Positions 29,199 through 38,505 of a DNA stretch of 64,000 nucleotides are shown here, piece by piece. The notes beneath the pieces are model-generated. The model ran no database searches and was not told the origin of the DNA. It saw only the letters and a program-made list of their open reading frames with translations. Position numbers and translations under genes: made by a program. Positions within the stretch are counted from its first letter, which is position 1, and every line of letters begins with the position of its first letter. The DNA is taken from assembly GCF_000368625.1 (NCBI RefSeq), contig NZ_KB849576.1:310001-374000 (forward strand), read 5' to 3'. Origin of the DNA: Acinetobacter schindleri CIP 107287. GTDB taxonomy: Bacteria > Pseudomonadota > Gammaproteobacteria > Pseudomonadales > Moraxellaceae.

Positions 29199-30893
29199 AT
29201 GCAAAACTCATTTGACCCTACTGCGACCTTAAACAATCTGGTCGCTGTGGTCGGCCAGCGACATGTGTTGACGGACGATCACGATACTCGTCTGTATCGG
29301 CAGGGCCGGCGTTATGGTTCAGGTGAGGTGTTTGCGGTCGTCACTCCGGGTTCATTACTGGAACAATGGCAAGTATTGCAAATTGCTGTTGCAGCAGACT
29401 GTATCGTGATTATGCAGGCAGCCAATACCGGTTTAACTGGTGGTTCAACGCCGTTTGGTGAATATGACCGTCCAGTGATTGTGATGAGTACTCGCCGTCT
29501 GACAGGTATTCAGGTGATCCAGGAGGGCAAACAGGTTGTCTGTTTGCCGGGTGCAACACTTGATGCACTGGAAAAGCAGCTGGCACCATTTAACCGTGAA
29601 CCGCATTCGGTGATTGGTTCATCCTGTATCGGTGCTTCGGTGCTGGGTGGCGTATGCAATAACTCCGGTGGAGCCTTGGTTCGCCGTGGGCCGGCCTATA
29701 CTGAACTGGCATTGTATGCGCATGTCAATGAACATGGCGAACTGGAGCTAGTGAATCATCTCGGTATCCATCTGGGTCATAGTCCGGAAGAGATTCTGAA
29801 AAATCTGGAGCAGAAACAATATAACGAGCAGGATATCCAGCAGCAGGAACATCGCTGTGCTTCCGATCATCGTTATAGTCAGGATGTGCGTCAGGTCGAT
29901 GCTGATACTCCAGCACGCTTCAATGCCGATCCAAGCCGTCTGTTTGAAGCCTCTGGTTCTGCTGGTAAAGTTTGCGTATTTGCCGTACGTCTGGATACTT
30001 TTGAAAAGATTCCAAGCCAGGTGTTTTATGTCGGTACTAATACTCAGGATGACCTGACGGAAATCCGTCGTTTTCTGCTCAAAGATCTACCGCGTCTACC
30101 GATTGCTGGAGAATATATTCACCGTGTGGCTTATGACATCGGTGCGGAATATGGCAAAGACACTTTTATGTTCATTGAAAAATTTGGTACTGTCAAAGTG
30201 CCTGCCGCATTTGCCATGAAAGACAAGGTTGATGGAATATTGCAGAAACTGGGGCTACGTGGCTTAAGCGACAAAATTCTGCAAATGATCAGTAAAATGC
30301 TGCCATCACATTTGCCAAAACGCATGAACGAGTACCGTGATCTGTATGAGCATCATCTGATTCTCAGAATTGAAAATCAGGATATGGCACAGGTACAGGC
30401 ATTCTTTGAAGGCTACTTTAAGACCCATCCTAACGGGAACTATTTTCTCTGCACCGAAGACGAAGGACGTAAGGCATTTCTGCACCGTTTTGCCGTAGCA
30501 GGTGCAGCAATTCGTTACCGTGATACCCATTTAAGTGAAGTGGAAGATATTGTGGCGCTGGATATTGCGCTGCGTAGGAATGACCGCCAATGGGTAGAAA
30601 CCCTGCCACAGGAGATGGAAGAGCAGATCTTACATAAACTTTATTATGGTCACTTCCTGTGCCATGTATTTCATCAGGATTACATTGTAAAAAAAGGGGT
30701 TAATCCGCTGAAGATGGAACATGCCATGTGGAAGCTGCTGGATGATCGTGGTGCGGAATATCCAGCTGAACATAATGTAGGGCATCTCTACATTGCCAAA
30801 CCGGCGTTAAAAAACCATTACCAGAAGCTGGACCCGACCAATAGTTTTAATGTTGGTATTGGGCATAGCTCAAAGCTGAAATACTGGAAATAA
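29199..30893 (+). CDS. dld: Quinone-dependent D-lactate dehydrogenase
   Basis: This FAD enzyme of about 564 residues oxidises D-lactate at the membrane, completing use of both lactate isomers with LldD. The FAD-binding domain shows MQAANTGLTGGSTPFG and IGSSCIGASVLGGVCNNSGG. The C-terminal membrane-binding part ends with PTNSFNVGIGHSSK. I chose the ATG at 29199, after GGGG; an upstream ATG at 29181 adds six residues. Length is close to E. coli Dld (571). A terminator follows. Confidence 0.93.
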   Translation: MQNSFDPTATLNNLVAVVGQRHVLTDDHDTRLYRQGRRYGSGEVFAVVTPGSLLEQWQVLQIAVAADCIVIMQAANTGLTGGSTPFGEYDRPVIVMSTRRLTGIQVIQEGKQVVCLPGATLDALEKQLAPFNREPHSVIGSSCIGASVLGGVCNNSGGALVRRGPAYTELALYAHVNEHGELELVNHLGIHLGHSPEEILKNLEQKQYNEQDIQQQEHRCASDHRYSQDVRQVDADTPARFNADPSRLFEASGSAGKVCVFAVRLDTFEKIPSQVFYVGTNTQDDLTEIRRFLLKDLPRLPIAGEYIHRVAYDIGAEYGKDTFMFIEKFGTVKVPAAFAMKDKVDGILQKLGLRGLSDKILQMISKMLPSHLPKRMNEYRDLYEHHLILRIENQDMAQVQAFFEGYFKTHPNGNYFLCTEDEGRKAFLHRFAVAGAAIRYRDTHLSEVEDIVALDIALRRNDRQWVETLPQEMEEQILHKLYYGHFLCHVFHQDYIVKKGVNPLKMEHAMWKLLDDRGAEYPAEHNVGHLYIAKPALKNHYQKLDPTNSFNVGIGHSSKLKYWK

Positions 30894-30941
30894 GCAGAAA
30901 AACTGAGAATAACAACAATAACATTATGATCTGGCCTATCT

Positions 30942-30968
30942 CATGCAGTGCTCGCACTGCATTTTTTT
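30942..30968 (+). terminator. Rho-independent terminator after dld
   Basis: ATGCAGTGC and GCACTGCAT form a 9-bp stem with a two-base spacer, followed by seven T. The minimal loop means the inner pairs open in practice. Confidence 0.85.
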
Positions 30969-31127
30969 ATCTATAAAACATTGGAAAAATACAGGTTGTA
31001 CGAATGTTGCAATAGATCGAAAAATTGCTGATTTAAATCCAGTCTTGGGTTTTAATATGCCAGGTAGAGATCATGATCTGGTCCTGATACGATAAAACCA
31101 ACAATAACAAGTTTTTAGGAGTCTCTT

Positions 31128-31481
31128 ATGAATTCAAGTATCACCCCGCCACAGCTACCACGACTGCATGAGCGTAATCAGACTTTGTCTGTATTGCATG
31201 GCATTTATGCCGGCCTGTTGATCTTTAGTGGCGCAGTTTTTCTTTATCTTGAATCTCAGCAAAGAACCGCTTCAACCATCAGTCTGGGACTTGTCATTTT
31301 ATTAATGCTGGTATTGATCTATTTCAATATTCAGGCAGCTCTGAAAGTTAAGAAAGGTCAGGGCGAGGGACGTACACTTTCCCGAGTTATGGCGGTGCTG
31401 ATGCTGTTGAGTTTTCCTGTAGGAACAGTACTGGGGGCAATTGCACTATGGAAAAGCTCGGCGAAACAGTGGGAGGCCTGA
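31128..31481 (+). CDS. Small three-helix membrane protein, unknown function
   Basis: This 117-residue protein has hydrophobic segments at about 24-42, 50-70 and 86-108, separated by short basic loops (KVKKGQGEGR). AGGAGT lies about seven bases before the ATG. I do not recognise a named family. It lies between the lactate operon and fadH, with its own promoter region. A 12-base palindrome AGATCATGATCT at 31068-31079 lies upstream and might be an operator. Confidence 0.75.
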   Translation: MNSSITPPQLPRLHERNQTLSVLHGIYAGLLIFSGAVFLYLESQQRTASTISLGLVILLMLVLIYFNIQAALKVKKGQGEGRTLSRVMAVLMLLSFPVGTVLGAIALWKSSAKQWEA

Positions 31482-31588
31482 GTTGACCTGAGAAAGCAAT
31501 AATTTTGTGAAAATGCCATAAACAAAAATAAAAAACACGCTAGAGTAATATGCAACAAGTTGCAAAGCCATCATCAAAGGGAATAGCC

Positions 31589-33625
31589 ATGACAACGACT
31601 CGTTATGCAAATATTTTAAAACCGCTTCATCTGGGATTTACCACGATTAAAAACCGGGTGGTGATGGGTTCAATGCATACCGGGCTGGAGGATCGTTTCT
31701 ATAATTACCCCAAACTGGCAGCTTATTTTGGCGAGCGTGCCAAAGGTGGGGTAGGTCTGCTCATCACGGGTGGTATTTCTCCAAACCGTCAGGGCTGGTT
31801 ACTGCCTGCAGGCGGGACCATGAATACCTTGGGAGATATTGCTCCGCATCGACTGGTAACTCATGCTGTGCATAAACATGGTGCCAAAATCCTGTTGCAA
31901 ATCCTGCATGCGGGCCGTTATGGCTACCAACCTTTTGTGGTTTCAGCGAGTCCAATCAAGTCCCCGATTTCTCCTTTTAAACCACGCCAGCTTTCAGAAA
32001 AACAGATTCTGGCTACTATTCAGGACTATGTAAAAACTGCCAGTCTGGCAAAAAAAGCCGGCTATGATGGTGTGGAAATCATGGGTTCAGAAGGTTACCT
32101 GATTAACCAGTTCCTGAGTCGTCATGTTAATCAGCGTAATGATCGCTGGGGTGGTTCGATCGAAAACCGGATGCGTTTTGCGGTGGAAATTGTCAAAGCG
32201 ATTCGGGCCGAGATTGGTGAAAAATTTATTATCTGCTTCCGTCTGTCTTTACTGGATCTGGTACATGATGGTAATACCATGCAGGAAGTCATTACCGTCG
32301 CTAAAGCATTAGAGAAGGCCGGAATTACTTTACTCAATACCGGGATCGGCTGGCATGAAGCACGTATTCCAACCATCGTCACGTCTGTGCCACGGGCTGC
32401 TTTTGTCGAGTACACTGCGGAAGTAAAGAAAAATGTTACTGTTCCGGTGATCGCATCGAATCGTATCAATATGCCAGATACTGCTGAAGAAATCCTGGCA
32501 TCAGGGCAGGCGGACATGGTGCAAATGGCACGTCCTTTACTGGCAGATGCTTTCTGGGTCAATAAAACAGCGACCAACCGTGTTGATGAGATCAATACCT
32601 GTATCGCCTGCAACCAGGCTTGTCTGGACCATACGTTTAAAAATCAGCGTGCTACCTGTTTAGTGAATCCGCGTGCTGGATATGAAACTGAACTGGTTTA
32701 TGTAAAAACCAAAAAACCGAAACGGATCGCCGTTGTGGGTGGGGGCGTTGCAGGTATGTCAGCGGCAACCGTGGCTGCCGGACGTGGTCATGAGGTGACC
32801 CTGTTTGAAGCGACGAACGATGTTGGTGGTCAGTTCAACCTGGCCAAAGTAGTGCCGGGTAAAGAAGAATTTCATGAAACCATTCGTTATTTCAAGGTTC
32901 AAATAGAAAAGACTGGGGTTGAATTACGTCTGAATACCAAGGTCAATCGTGAACAGCTGGAACGTGAAGGTTTTGATGAGGTGATTGTGGCGACTGGCGT
33001 TGTACCACGCGCCTTGAAGATTGCGGGTAGTGATGCGCCACAGGTCTTGTCCTATACCGAAGTGTTGAATGGAGCATCTGTCGGAGATCGAGTTGCCGTG
33101 ATTGGTGCAGGAGGAATTGGTTTTGATGTATCTGAATTTTTGCTAAAACCACCATTGCAACCTCAGCCAATGCCTGTAGATGAATGGAAGCGTGAATGGG
33201 GAGTAGACCCAAATCCAAATTATGTGACTGAAGGAGGAATGCAGCCTGCGGAGGTTGAAGCACCAGTCCGGGAAATTTATCTGCTCCAACGTAAAACCAC
33301 ACCACTTGGTGCTGGTCTAGGGAAAACCACAGGCTGGGTACATCGCGCACAATTGAAAAAACATGGTGTACGCATGCTGCGGGGTGTGCAGTATAAGTCG
33401 GTTACTGATGAAGGCTTATGGATTGAGGTGGATGGACATGACCAATTGCTACGCGTAGATACGATTGTGGTATGTGCCGGTCAGGAATCAGTGAAAGAAA
33501 TCATGCCAGTTGAAGGTCAAAAAACTATAGCTAAGTATCATATTATTGGTGGTGCCAAACTGGCGGCAGAGCTGGATGCCAAACGCGCGATTCGTGAAGG
33601 TGCTGAACTGGCAGCCAGATTGTAA
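31589..33625 (+). CDS. fadH: 2,4-dienoyl-CoA reductase (NADPH)
   Basis: This 678-residue enzyme reduces 2,4-dienoyl-CoA during beta-oxidation of unsaturated fatty acids. The N-terminal old-yellow-enzyme barrel binds FMN (LLQILHAGRYGYQ, GYLINQFLSRHVN, WGGSIENRMRF). The cysteines of CIACNQACLDH and RATCLVN give the C-x2-C-x3-C-x11-C pattern of a 4Fe-4S cluster. The C-terminal half has FAD-binding VVGGGVAGMSAA and NADPH-binding VIGAGGIGFDV. The ATG at 31589 follows AAGGGA and gives the usual N-terminus; an earlier in-frame ATG at 31550 is unlikely. Confidence 0.94.
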   Translation: MTTTRYANILKPLHLGFTTIKNRVVMGSMHTGLEDRFYNYPKLAAYFGERAKGGVGLLITGGISPNRQGWLLPAGGTMNTLGDIAPHRLVTHAVHKHGAKILLQILHAGRYGYQPFVVSASPIKSPISPFKPRQLSEKQILATIQDYVKTASLAKKAGYDGVEIMGSEGYLINQFLSRHVNQRNDRWGGSIENRMRFAVEIVKAIRAEIGEKFIICFRLSLLDLVHDGNTMQEVITVAKALEKAGITLLNTGIGWHEARIPTIVTSVPRAAFVEYTAEVKKNVTVPVIASNRINMPDTAEEILASGQADMVQMARPLLADAFWVNKTATNRVDEINTCIACNQACLDHTFKNQRATCLVNPRAGYETELVYVKTKKPKRIAVVGGGVAGMSAATVAAGRGHEVTLFEATNDVGGQFNLAKVVPGKEEFHETIRYFKVQIEKTGVELRLNTKVNREQLEREGFDEVIVATGVVPRALKIAGSDAPQVLSYTEVLNGASVGDRVAVIGAGGIGFDVSEFLLKPPLQPQPMPVDEWKREWGVDPNPNYVTEGGMQPAEVEAPVREIYLLQRKTTPLGAGLGKTTGWVHRAQLKKHGVRMLRGVQYKSVTDEGLWIEVDGHDQLLRVDTIVVCAGQESVKEIMPVEGQKTIAKYHIIGGAKLAAELDAKRAIREGAELAARL

Positions 33626-33712
33626 GGATTTGATGAAACTATATGCAGTTGATTGCATTCACTGTAATTTTCACTTGTCAGGTGAGGAAAAGCTCCGTAT
33701 GATGGCGCACAT

Positions 33713-33803
33713 GGAAGCGTGGCAGAGCGGTTTAATGCACCGGTCTTGAAAACCGACGAGGGCTTATACCCCTCCGTGAGTTCGAATCTCACCGCTTCCG
33801 CCA
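33713..33803 (+). tRNA. tRNA-Ser (anticodon UGA)
   Basis: A 91-base gene with long variable arm. Acceptor GGAAGCG pairs with CGCTTCC, the anticodon loop reads CTTGAAA giving UGA, the T arm is GTTCGAATCTC and CCA is encoded. A terminator follows seven bases later. Confidence 0.96.
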
Positions 33804-33809
33804 GATACG

Positions 33810-33839
33810 AAAAACCCCAGTCAATGACTGGGGTTTTTT
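33810..33839 (+). terminator. Rho-independent terminator after tRNA-Ser
   Basis: AAAAACCCCAGTCA and TGACTGGGG form a strong stem with a tiny loop, followed by six T. Confidence 0.93.
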
Positions 33840-34427
33840 ATTGTCTGGATATTTTAAATTACGGGTATAGGTCATTGAATTATATAATAAATTAGAATAT
33901 GCGGACATATAAAAACTGATATAGATTGACAGTGACAAAGTAGTAAAAAGTGCCAAAAGCTAAAACCTACACCTTTTTTTGCATGGTGAATGGGATTACA
34001 TGTAGTTTAAGTCAATTGGCCGCTATAACCACTATAGAGGTTAAAAAAGCAGAACTTCATCTGGACAAAATAATAAAGCTGCCAGCTGGCGAAAATCTTG
34101 ATCTATGTATTGATACTGATCCTCATGGGAGCAAGTGCTCAAACTTAAATAACAGAAAATAAAACTTCAGCTTTAGGGGGGAAATTAAGAATTTTATGTT
34201 TGCATGATTATTAGAGTCTTTCATAAATTATGTTTAATCACTATCAAGACAATTCCTTCTCCATAGAAGATTTGCGAAACAGGCTCCTTAGGAAGAGCTT
34301 TCCACCCCCTCATCCTGTTGCGAGGCAGTGCTTCTTATCCCAAAGAGAGAAGGCACTTTTAATATCCATTTAAAGATAAATAGCACGATCATTTTTTGAT
34401 TTATGAAAGTGGTCTATTAAAATCAAA
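33840..34427. other. 588-base stretch with no convincing gene; one weak 70-codon ORF and one hairpin
   Basis: The only open frame of note is 33950-34162 (plus, GTG start, 70 residues, MPKAKTYTFFCMVNG). It has no ribosome site and no recognisable family; its middle (LSQLAAITTIEVKKAEL) hints at a decayed helix-turn-helix. An imperfect hairpin at 34327-34360 (AGTGCTTCT / AGAAGGCACT, one bulge) ends in TTTT and resembles a terminator, which raises the possibility of a small RNA ending there. I found no promoter good enough to support that. Confidence 0.3.
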
Positions 34428-35792
34428 TTAATTTTGAATATATTGTTGAATTTTAATAGTCAGTCCTACAGGCTGACGCTGCTGAAATCCAAGGTGGTAT
34501 TGATAATTACCTAGCAAGCTTTTAACCAATGCCAGTCCCAGACCATGGCCGTGCTGCTGAGCAGATTTGCGCCAGAAGCGTTGTCCTAAATGTTGAATAT
34601 CCTGTGCTATCAGTTGTTGTCCATCATCTTCAATCACCAGGCAATCAGACTGCATGGAAATCCAGATATGGGCAGCCTGTGCATGTAGCAGGGCATTTTC
34701 AAGCAGATTTTTCAGTACCGTATACAGCACAAATTCAGGCAGCTAAATTTCACCCAAGCTGTCCCAGTTCACTTGTATTTTTTCGTTCATTTCTGGATAG
34801 CGCGTACCTAAGTCTGCAAGAACTTTCTCAAGAGTGGGGTGAAGCCAGATGGCCTCGGTCATTTCTTGGACACTGTTTTCTGATTGGGTCAGCAATAAAA
34901 GCTGCTCGAGTAACAGCGTATAACGCCGGATACTCTCATTGGCCTGCTGCAAATTGTGCTGAATGGATTCAGGCAGGTTCTGCTGCTGACCGATCAGCTG
35001 GGCCAGTTGTACATGGGTTTTAATTGCAGTCAGGGGACTGCGTAATTCATGTGCAGCATAGGCACTAAAGGCTTTCTCCTGTTGCAGACTGTCATTGAGT
35101 TTTTGAATCAACTGCGTGGAATTGTTGACAAAAGGCTGTACTTCTTGGGGAATACTTGCAGGCTTGAGCTGCATTAAAAAATCTGCCGCCTGTGAATAGT
35201 TGAGGTTTTTCTGGTTCAGGTATTGACTGAGCTGATCCAAAGGCCGGAACTGTCTGCGGATAATAAAGATGATCAAGGCAATACAGATCAGCAGTGAGAA
35301 GACCAAGGGAACCAGTACGGACTGCAGAATCTGCTGTAGTAGCATATCCCTCAAGAACATGCGTTCTGCCGCCACCACCTGAATATCGCCACGACGCAGA
35401 ACATAACTGCGCCATTCCGTATCACCCTGCTGCCAGGTGCTGAATCCTTCTGGTCGCTGGCTTAAATTTTGGGGGGCACCGCGTGTTTTGGCAATCACCT
35501 GATTACCTAACGAGATGTCAGAGCTAAAAAGAGAGACTTCACAGGCAATTAACTGGTTTGCATCATCATTCTTGGCTAATTTTGATAGGGTTGCATCCCC
35601 CAGACTATCCAGCGGTAACTGCTGAATCAGCCGGGCAACCATTTGTGCAGATGCCGATAAGCGTTGATCCAGTGTGTCTTGTAAACGCTGTTTCAGGTCA
35701 ATATACAGCCATGAAAATACCGCACTCCACAACACAATAAACACGGCCAAAAGACTCATGACCAAACGCCATTTCAAGCTGTGACTAAACAT
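34428..35792 (-). pseudogene. QseC-like sensor histidine kinase interrupted by an in-frame amber codon
   Basis: The minus-strand frame from the ATG at 35792 runs 349 codons to TAG at 34743-34745. It then continues in the same frame for 104 codons to the stop at 34428. The total of about 454 codons is the normal length of a QseC/PmrB-type kinase. Before the stop are two membrane helices, a periplasmic loop and the dimerisation helix with the phospho-histidine motif AAHELRSPLTAIKTH. After it comes the ATPase part: N box NLLENAL, VIEDDGQ and GHGLGLALVKSL. The truncated product would have the His but no ATP-binding domain. A C-to-T change from CAG is the simplest cause (inference); a sequencing error or suppression is possible. 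It overlaps the end of the regulator gene by 8 bases. Confidence 0.82.
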
Positions 35793-36459
35793 GACGTTGC
35801 TCAAACGGTTTGAAAATATAGCCCACACCGCGAACGGTCTGAATCAAGTCTGGATGCAGTTTTTGTCTCAGGTGATAAATGTGTACATTCAGGGCATTGC
35901 TCTCTATAGCGTCCTGAAAGCCATAGAGCTTGTCAATAAGCTGTTCATTTTTCAGGATCTGGTTGGGGTGACTCATCAGGGTTTCCAGCAGGCTGAATTC
36001 ACGGCGAGATAAATTCACGGCCTGGTCTTGATAGGTCACAGTCTGGGTATCCCGGTTCAGAACCAGTTCATCAAATTGCAGTGTATTCGAGGCAAAGCCA
36101 CGGTGGCGCCGGGTGAGGGCATGAATCCGGGCAATCAGCTCCTCCAGTTCAAAGGGTTTGGTCAGATAGTCATCGGCACCGGCATTCAGGGCCTGAACAC
36201 ACTGATCGGTCCGCAGCCGCGCCGTCAATACCAGTACCGGGAGATCAATCTGGTCGCGTCGCCAGCTATGCAACAACTCCAGGCCATCCTGATCCGGCAG
36301 GCCTAAATCCAGTAAACACAAATCGACTGCACTATGCCGGATAAAATAATCTGCAGCACGTGCGTGACTGACATGCTCCACTGAAAAATTCAGATAGTTC
36401 AGAGCAGCACAAATGCTCTGTGCGATATAGGGATCATCCTCAACCAATACAATAAACAT
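35785..36459 (-). CDS. OmpR/PhoB-type response regulator, QseB-like
   Basis: This 224-residue regulator has a receiver domain with acidic pocket VEDDP, phospho-acceptor Asp51 (LLDLGLPDQDG), Thr in VLTARL and Lys in YLTKPFE. A C-terminal winged helix follows (NLSRREFSLLETLMSHPNQI, HIYHLRQKL, TVRGVGYIF). Its cognate kinase gene directly follows and is broken by an amber codon, so it may now be driven by other donors or stay unphosphorylated. It is divergent from dsbD with 108 bases between the starts, so control of the thiol-redox operon is a reasonable guess only. Confidence 0.92.
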   Translation of the reverse strand: MFIVLVEDDPYIAQSICAALNYLNFSVEHVSHARAADYFIRHSAVDLCLLDLGLPDQDGLELLHSWRRDQIDLPVLVLTARLRTDQCVQALNAGADDYLTKPFELEELIARIHALTRRHRGFASNTLQFDELVLNRDTQTVTYQDQAVNLSRREFSLLETLMSHPNQILKNEQLIDKLYGFQDAIESNALNVHIYHLRQKLHPDLIQTVRGVGYIFKPFEQRHV

Positions 36460-36567
36460 AGAACATCCTGATCAAACTGCCATTATTTTATAAATGATTT
36501 GGGCTGTTAATGTTGCCTTAATTTTAGTTTTTCAATAATGCAGTCCTAACAGGAGGAGATCAGCTGG

Positions 36568-38505
36568 ATGTTGAAGTGGATATTGGGTGCCGTGATCGGC
36601 GGTGGAATCATGACGGGAACTGCACATGCAGACTTTTTACCACCAGATCAGGCATTTCAGTTTCAGGTGGTTTCTACAAGTCAGGATCAGGCAGAGCTTA
36701 GCTGGAAAATTGCAGAGGGTTATTATCTGTATCATGACCAGCTTAAAGTGTCTTCTCAGCAGACTCTAGTCAAGCTAACATTGCCCAAACCCGAAGACAA
36801 AGACGATCCCAATTTCGGTTTGACCCAGGTGCATTATGGGCAAGTCAAAAGCAATATGAATGTGCAGCCCAACCAGCAGTTTGTGGTGCAGTGGCAGGGC
36901 TGTGCAGAAAGCGGTTTATGTTATCCGGTGCAACGCGCCACGGTATCAACTGATGCAGATGGTCTATTTCCAGCGCAAAACCTGAGCAAAACACCAAAAC
37001 TGCTGGCCAGTACTGCACAGCCACAAGCAAACGAAAAAATTCTGAATGCTCAGAAAGATGAGTTCCAAGCTATAGAGCAGACTCCAAGTACAGATCAAGC
37101 CCTGACTGAAGAAAAGGTAGAGGAAATACAAGTCGCTGCAGTTTCTGAACCTGTGGTGCAGCCTGAGATGGAATTAACAGAGAAAAATGACCAGCTCATT
37201 GCAGACCCTAAAAAACAAACTTCCCCAGCAGGCATGAATAGCCAGTGGAACAATGACCAGTATTTTTTAAGTCTGCTGTCTGAACAAGGTCTGTTAATTA
37301 ATGCCCTGATTTTTCTCGGGCTTGGCATTCTGCTGGCCTTTTTACCGTGTTCTTTACCTTTAATTCCAATTTTAACGGGAATTCTGGTCCAGCAGCACCG
37401 GGGCTACCGTGCTGCGCTGATTGCGCTGGTCTTTGTTTTGGGTATGGCACTGGTCTATGCGGTCATGGGACTTGCTGTGGCACAGCTCGGTTACAGTTTT
37501 CAGCGTTGGTTTCAAAGTCCGGTATTCATCAGTATTTTCAGCATTCTATTTGTTTTGTTCGCGCTTAATCTGTTCGGAGCATTTCAGCTGTCCTTACCCC
37601 AAGGAATGTTACAGCGTCTGGATCAATGGCAGCAAAAGCAGAAGGGTGGCACGCTGATTGGTGCTGGTCTCATGGGCATGATCGCCGCACTGATTGTCGG
37701 GCCATGTATGAGTGCACCGTTGGCCGGTGCCTTAATCTATGTGTCTCAGCTCAATCAACCGATGCTGGGAGCCAGTTATCTGTTCGTCTTAGGCCTTGGG
37801 CTGGGCTTGCCGCTATTTATTGCAGCCGTATTTGGATCTCATCTTTTACCCAAGCCTGGCATCTGGATGGATCGCCTGAAGTTTAGTTTTGGCTTTGTCA
37901 TGCTGGCCTTGGCTTTGTATTTTGCCCGCCCTCTATTGCCCGGCATTTTATACCTGAGCCTTTTGGGTGTGGTACTGATCACCTGTTCAGGCTATTTCTT
38001 GTTCAAGATGCTGCCCCATGTGCATCGGTCTGTATCGAAAATAGTCCTGATGCTGCTCAGTGGTTTACTGGTCTATGCAGGAGGCATGCAGCTCTATCAT
38101 GTCTGGAGTCAGGTACAGGTCGCCCATGTGGAATCACGGCTTGAATGGCAGAAGGTCAGCACAGCCGCACAATTGCAACAGCTATTAGCCAAACATCGCG
38201 AACAGCCGGTAGTGATTGATGTTTATGCAGACTGGTGTGTGGCCTGTCAACCGATTGAAAAGGAAGTGATTTCACGTAGTGATGTCCAGGCGGCTTTACA
38301 AAATGTGGTTCGTATCAAATTAGACCTGACTCACTATCATCCAAGTCAGGATGAGCTGCTAAAAGAATGGCAAATCCTCGGTCCACCTACCTTCATATTT
38401 TTAAATGCAGCGCATCAGGAACAGCGAGACTTGCGTTTAACCGGAAGCTTTAGCGCGACACATTTACTAGGCACATTGCAGCAACTGCAAGGAGAGCAAC
38501 CATGA
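36568..38505 (+). CDS. dsbD: Thiol:disulfide interchange protein DsbD
   Basis: This 645-residue inner-membrane protein passes electrons from cytoplasmic thioredoxin to the periplasm. The order is signal peptide, N-terminal alpha domain with the Cys pair in GCAESGLCYP, and a Pro/Gln/Glu-rich linker. A transmembrane beta domain follows with cysteines in LPCSLPLIPILTG and GPCMSAPLAGAL, then a C-terminal thioredoxin-like gamma domain with YADWCVACQ. All three redox pairs are present. A strong AGGAGG site precedes the ATG. It overlaps the next gene by 4 bases (ATGA). Confidence 0.93.
   Translation: MLKWILGAVIGGGIMTGTAHADFLPPDQAFQFQVVSTSQDQAELSWKIAEGYYLYHDQLKVSSQQTLVKLTLPKPEDKDDPNFGLTQVHYGQVKSNMNVQPNQQFVVQWQGCAESGLCYPVQRATVSTDADGLFPAQNLSKTPKLLASTAQPQANEKILNAQKDEFQAIEQTPSTDQALTEEKVEEIQVAAVSEPVVQPEMELTEKNDQLIADPKKQTSPAGMNSQWNNDQYFLSLLSEQGLLINALIFLGLGILLAFLPCSLPLIPILTGILVQQHRGYRAALIALVFVLGMALVYAVMGLAVAQLGYSFQRWFQSPVFISIFSILFVLFALNLFGAFQLSLPQGMLQRLDQWQQKQKGGTLIGAGLMGMIAALIVGPCMSAPLAGALIYVSQLNQPMLGASYLFVLGLGLGLPLFIAAVFGSHLLPKPGIWMDRLKFSFGFVMLALALYFARPLLPGILYLSLLGVVLITCSGYFLFKMLPHVHRSVSKIVLMLLSGLLVYAGGMQLYHVWSQVQVAHVESRLEWQKVSTAAQLQQLLAKHREQPVVIDVYADWCVACQPIEKEVISRSDVQAALQNVVRIKLDLTHYHPSQDELLKEWQILGPPTFIFLNAAHQEQRDLRLTGSFSATHLLGTLQQLQGEQP

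Noticed and set aside
34428..35828. A frameshift or two separate genes at the broken kinase
   Set aside because: Codons on both sides of the TAG are in the same frame and the downstream half lacks a ribosome site; a point nonsense change is enough.
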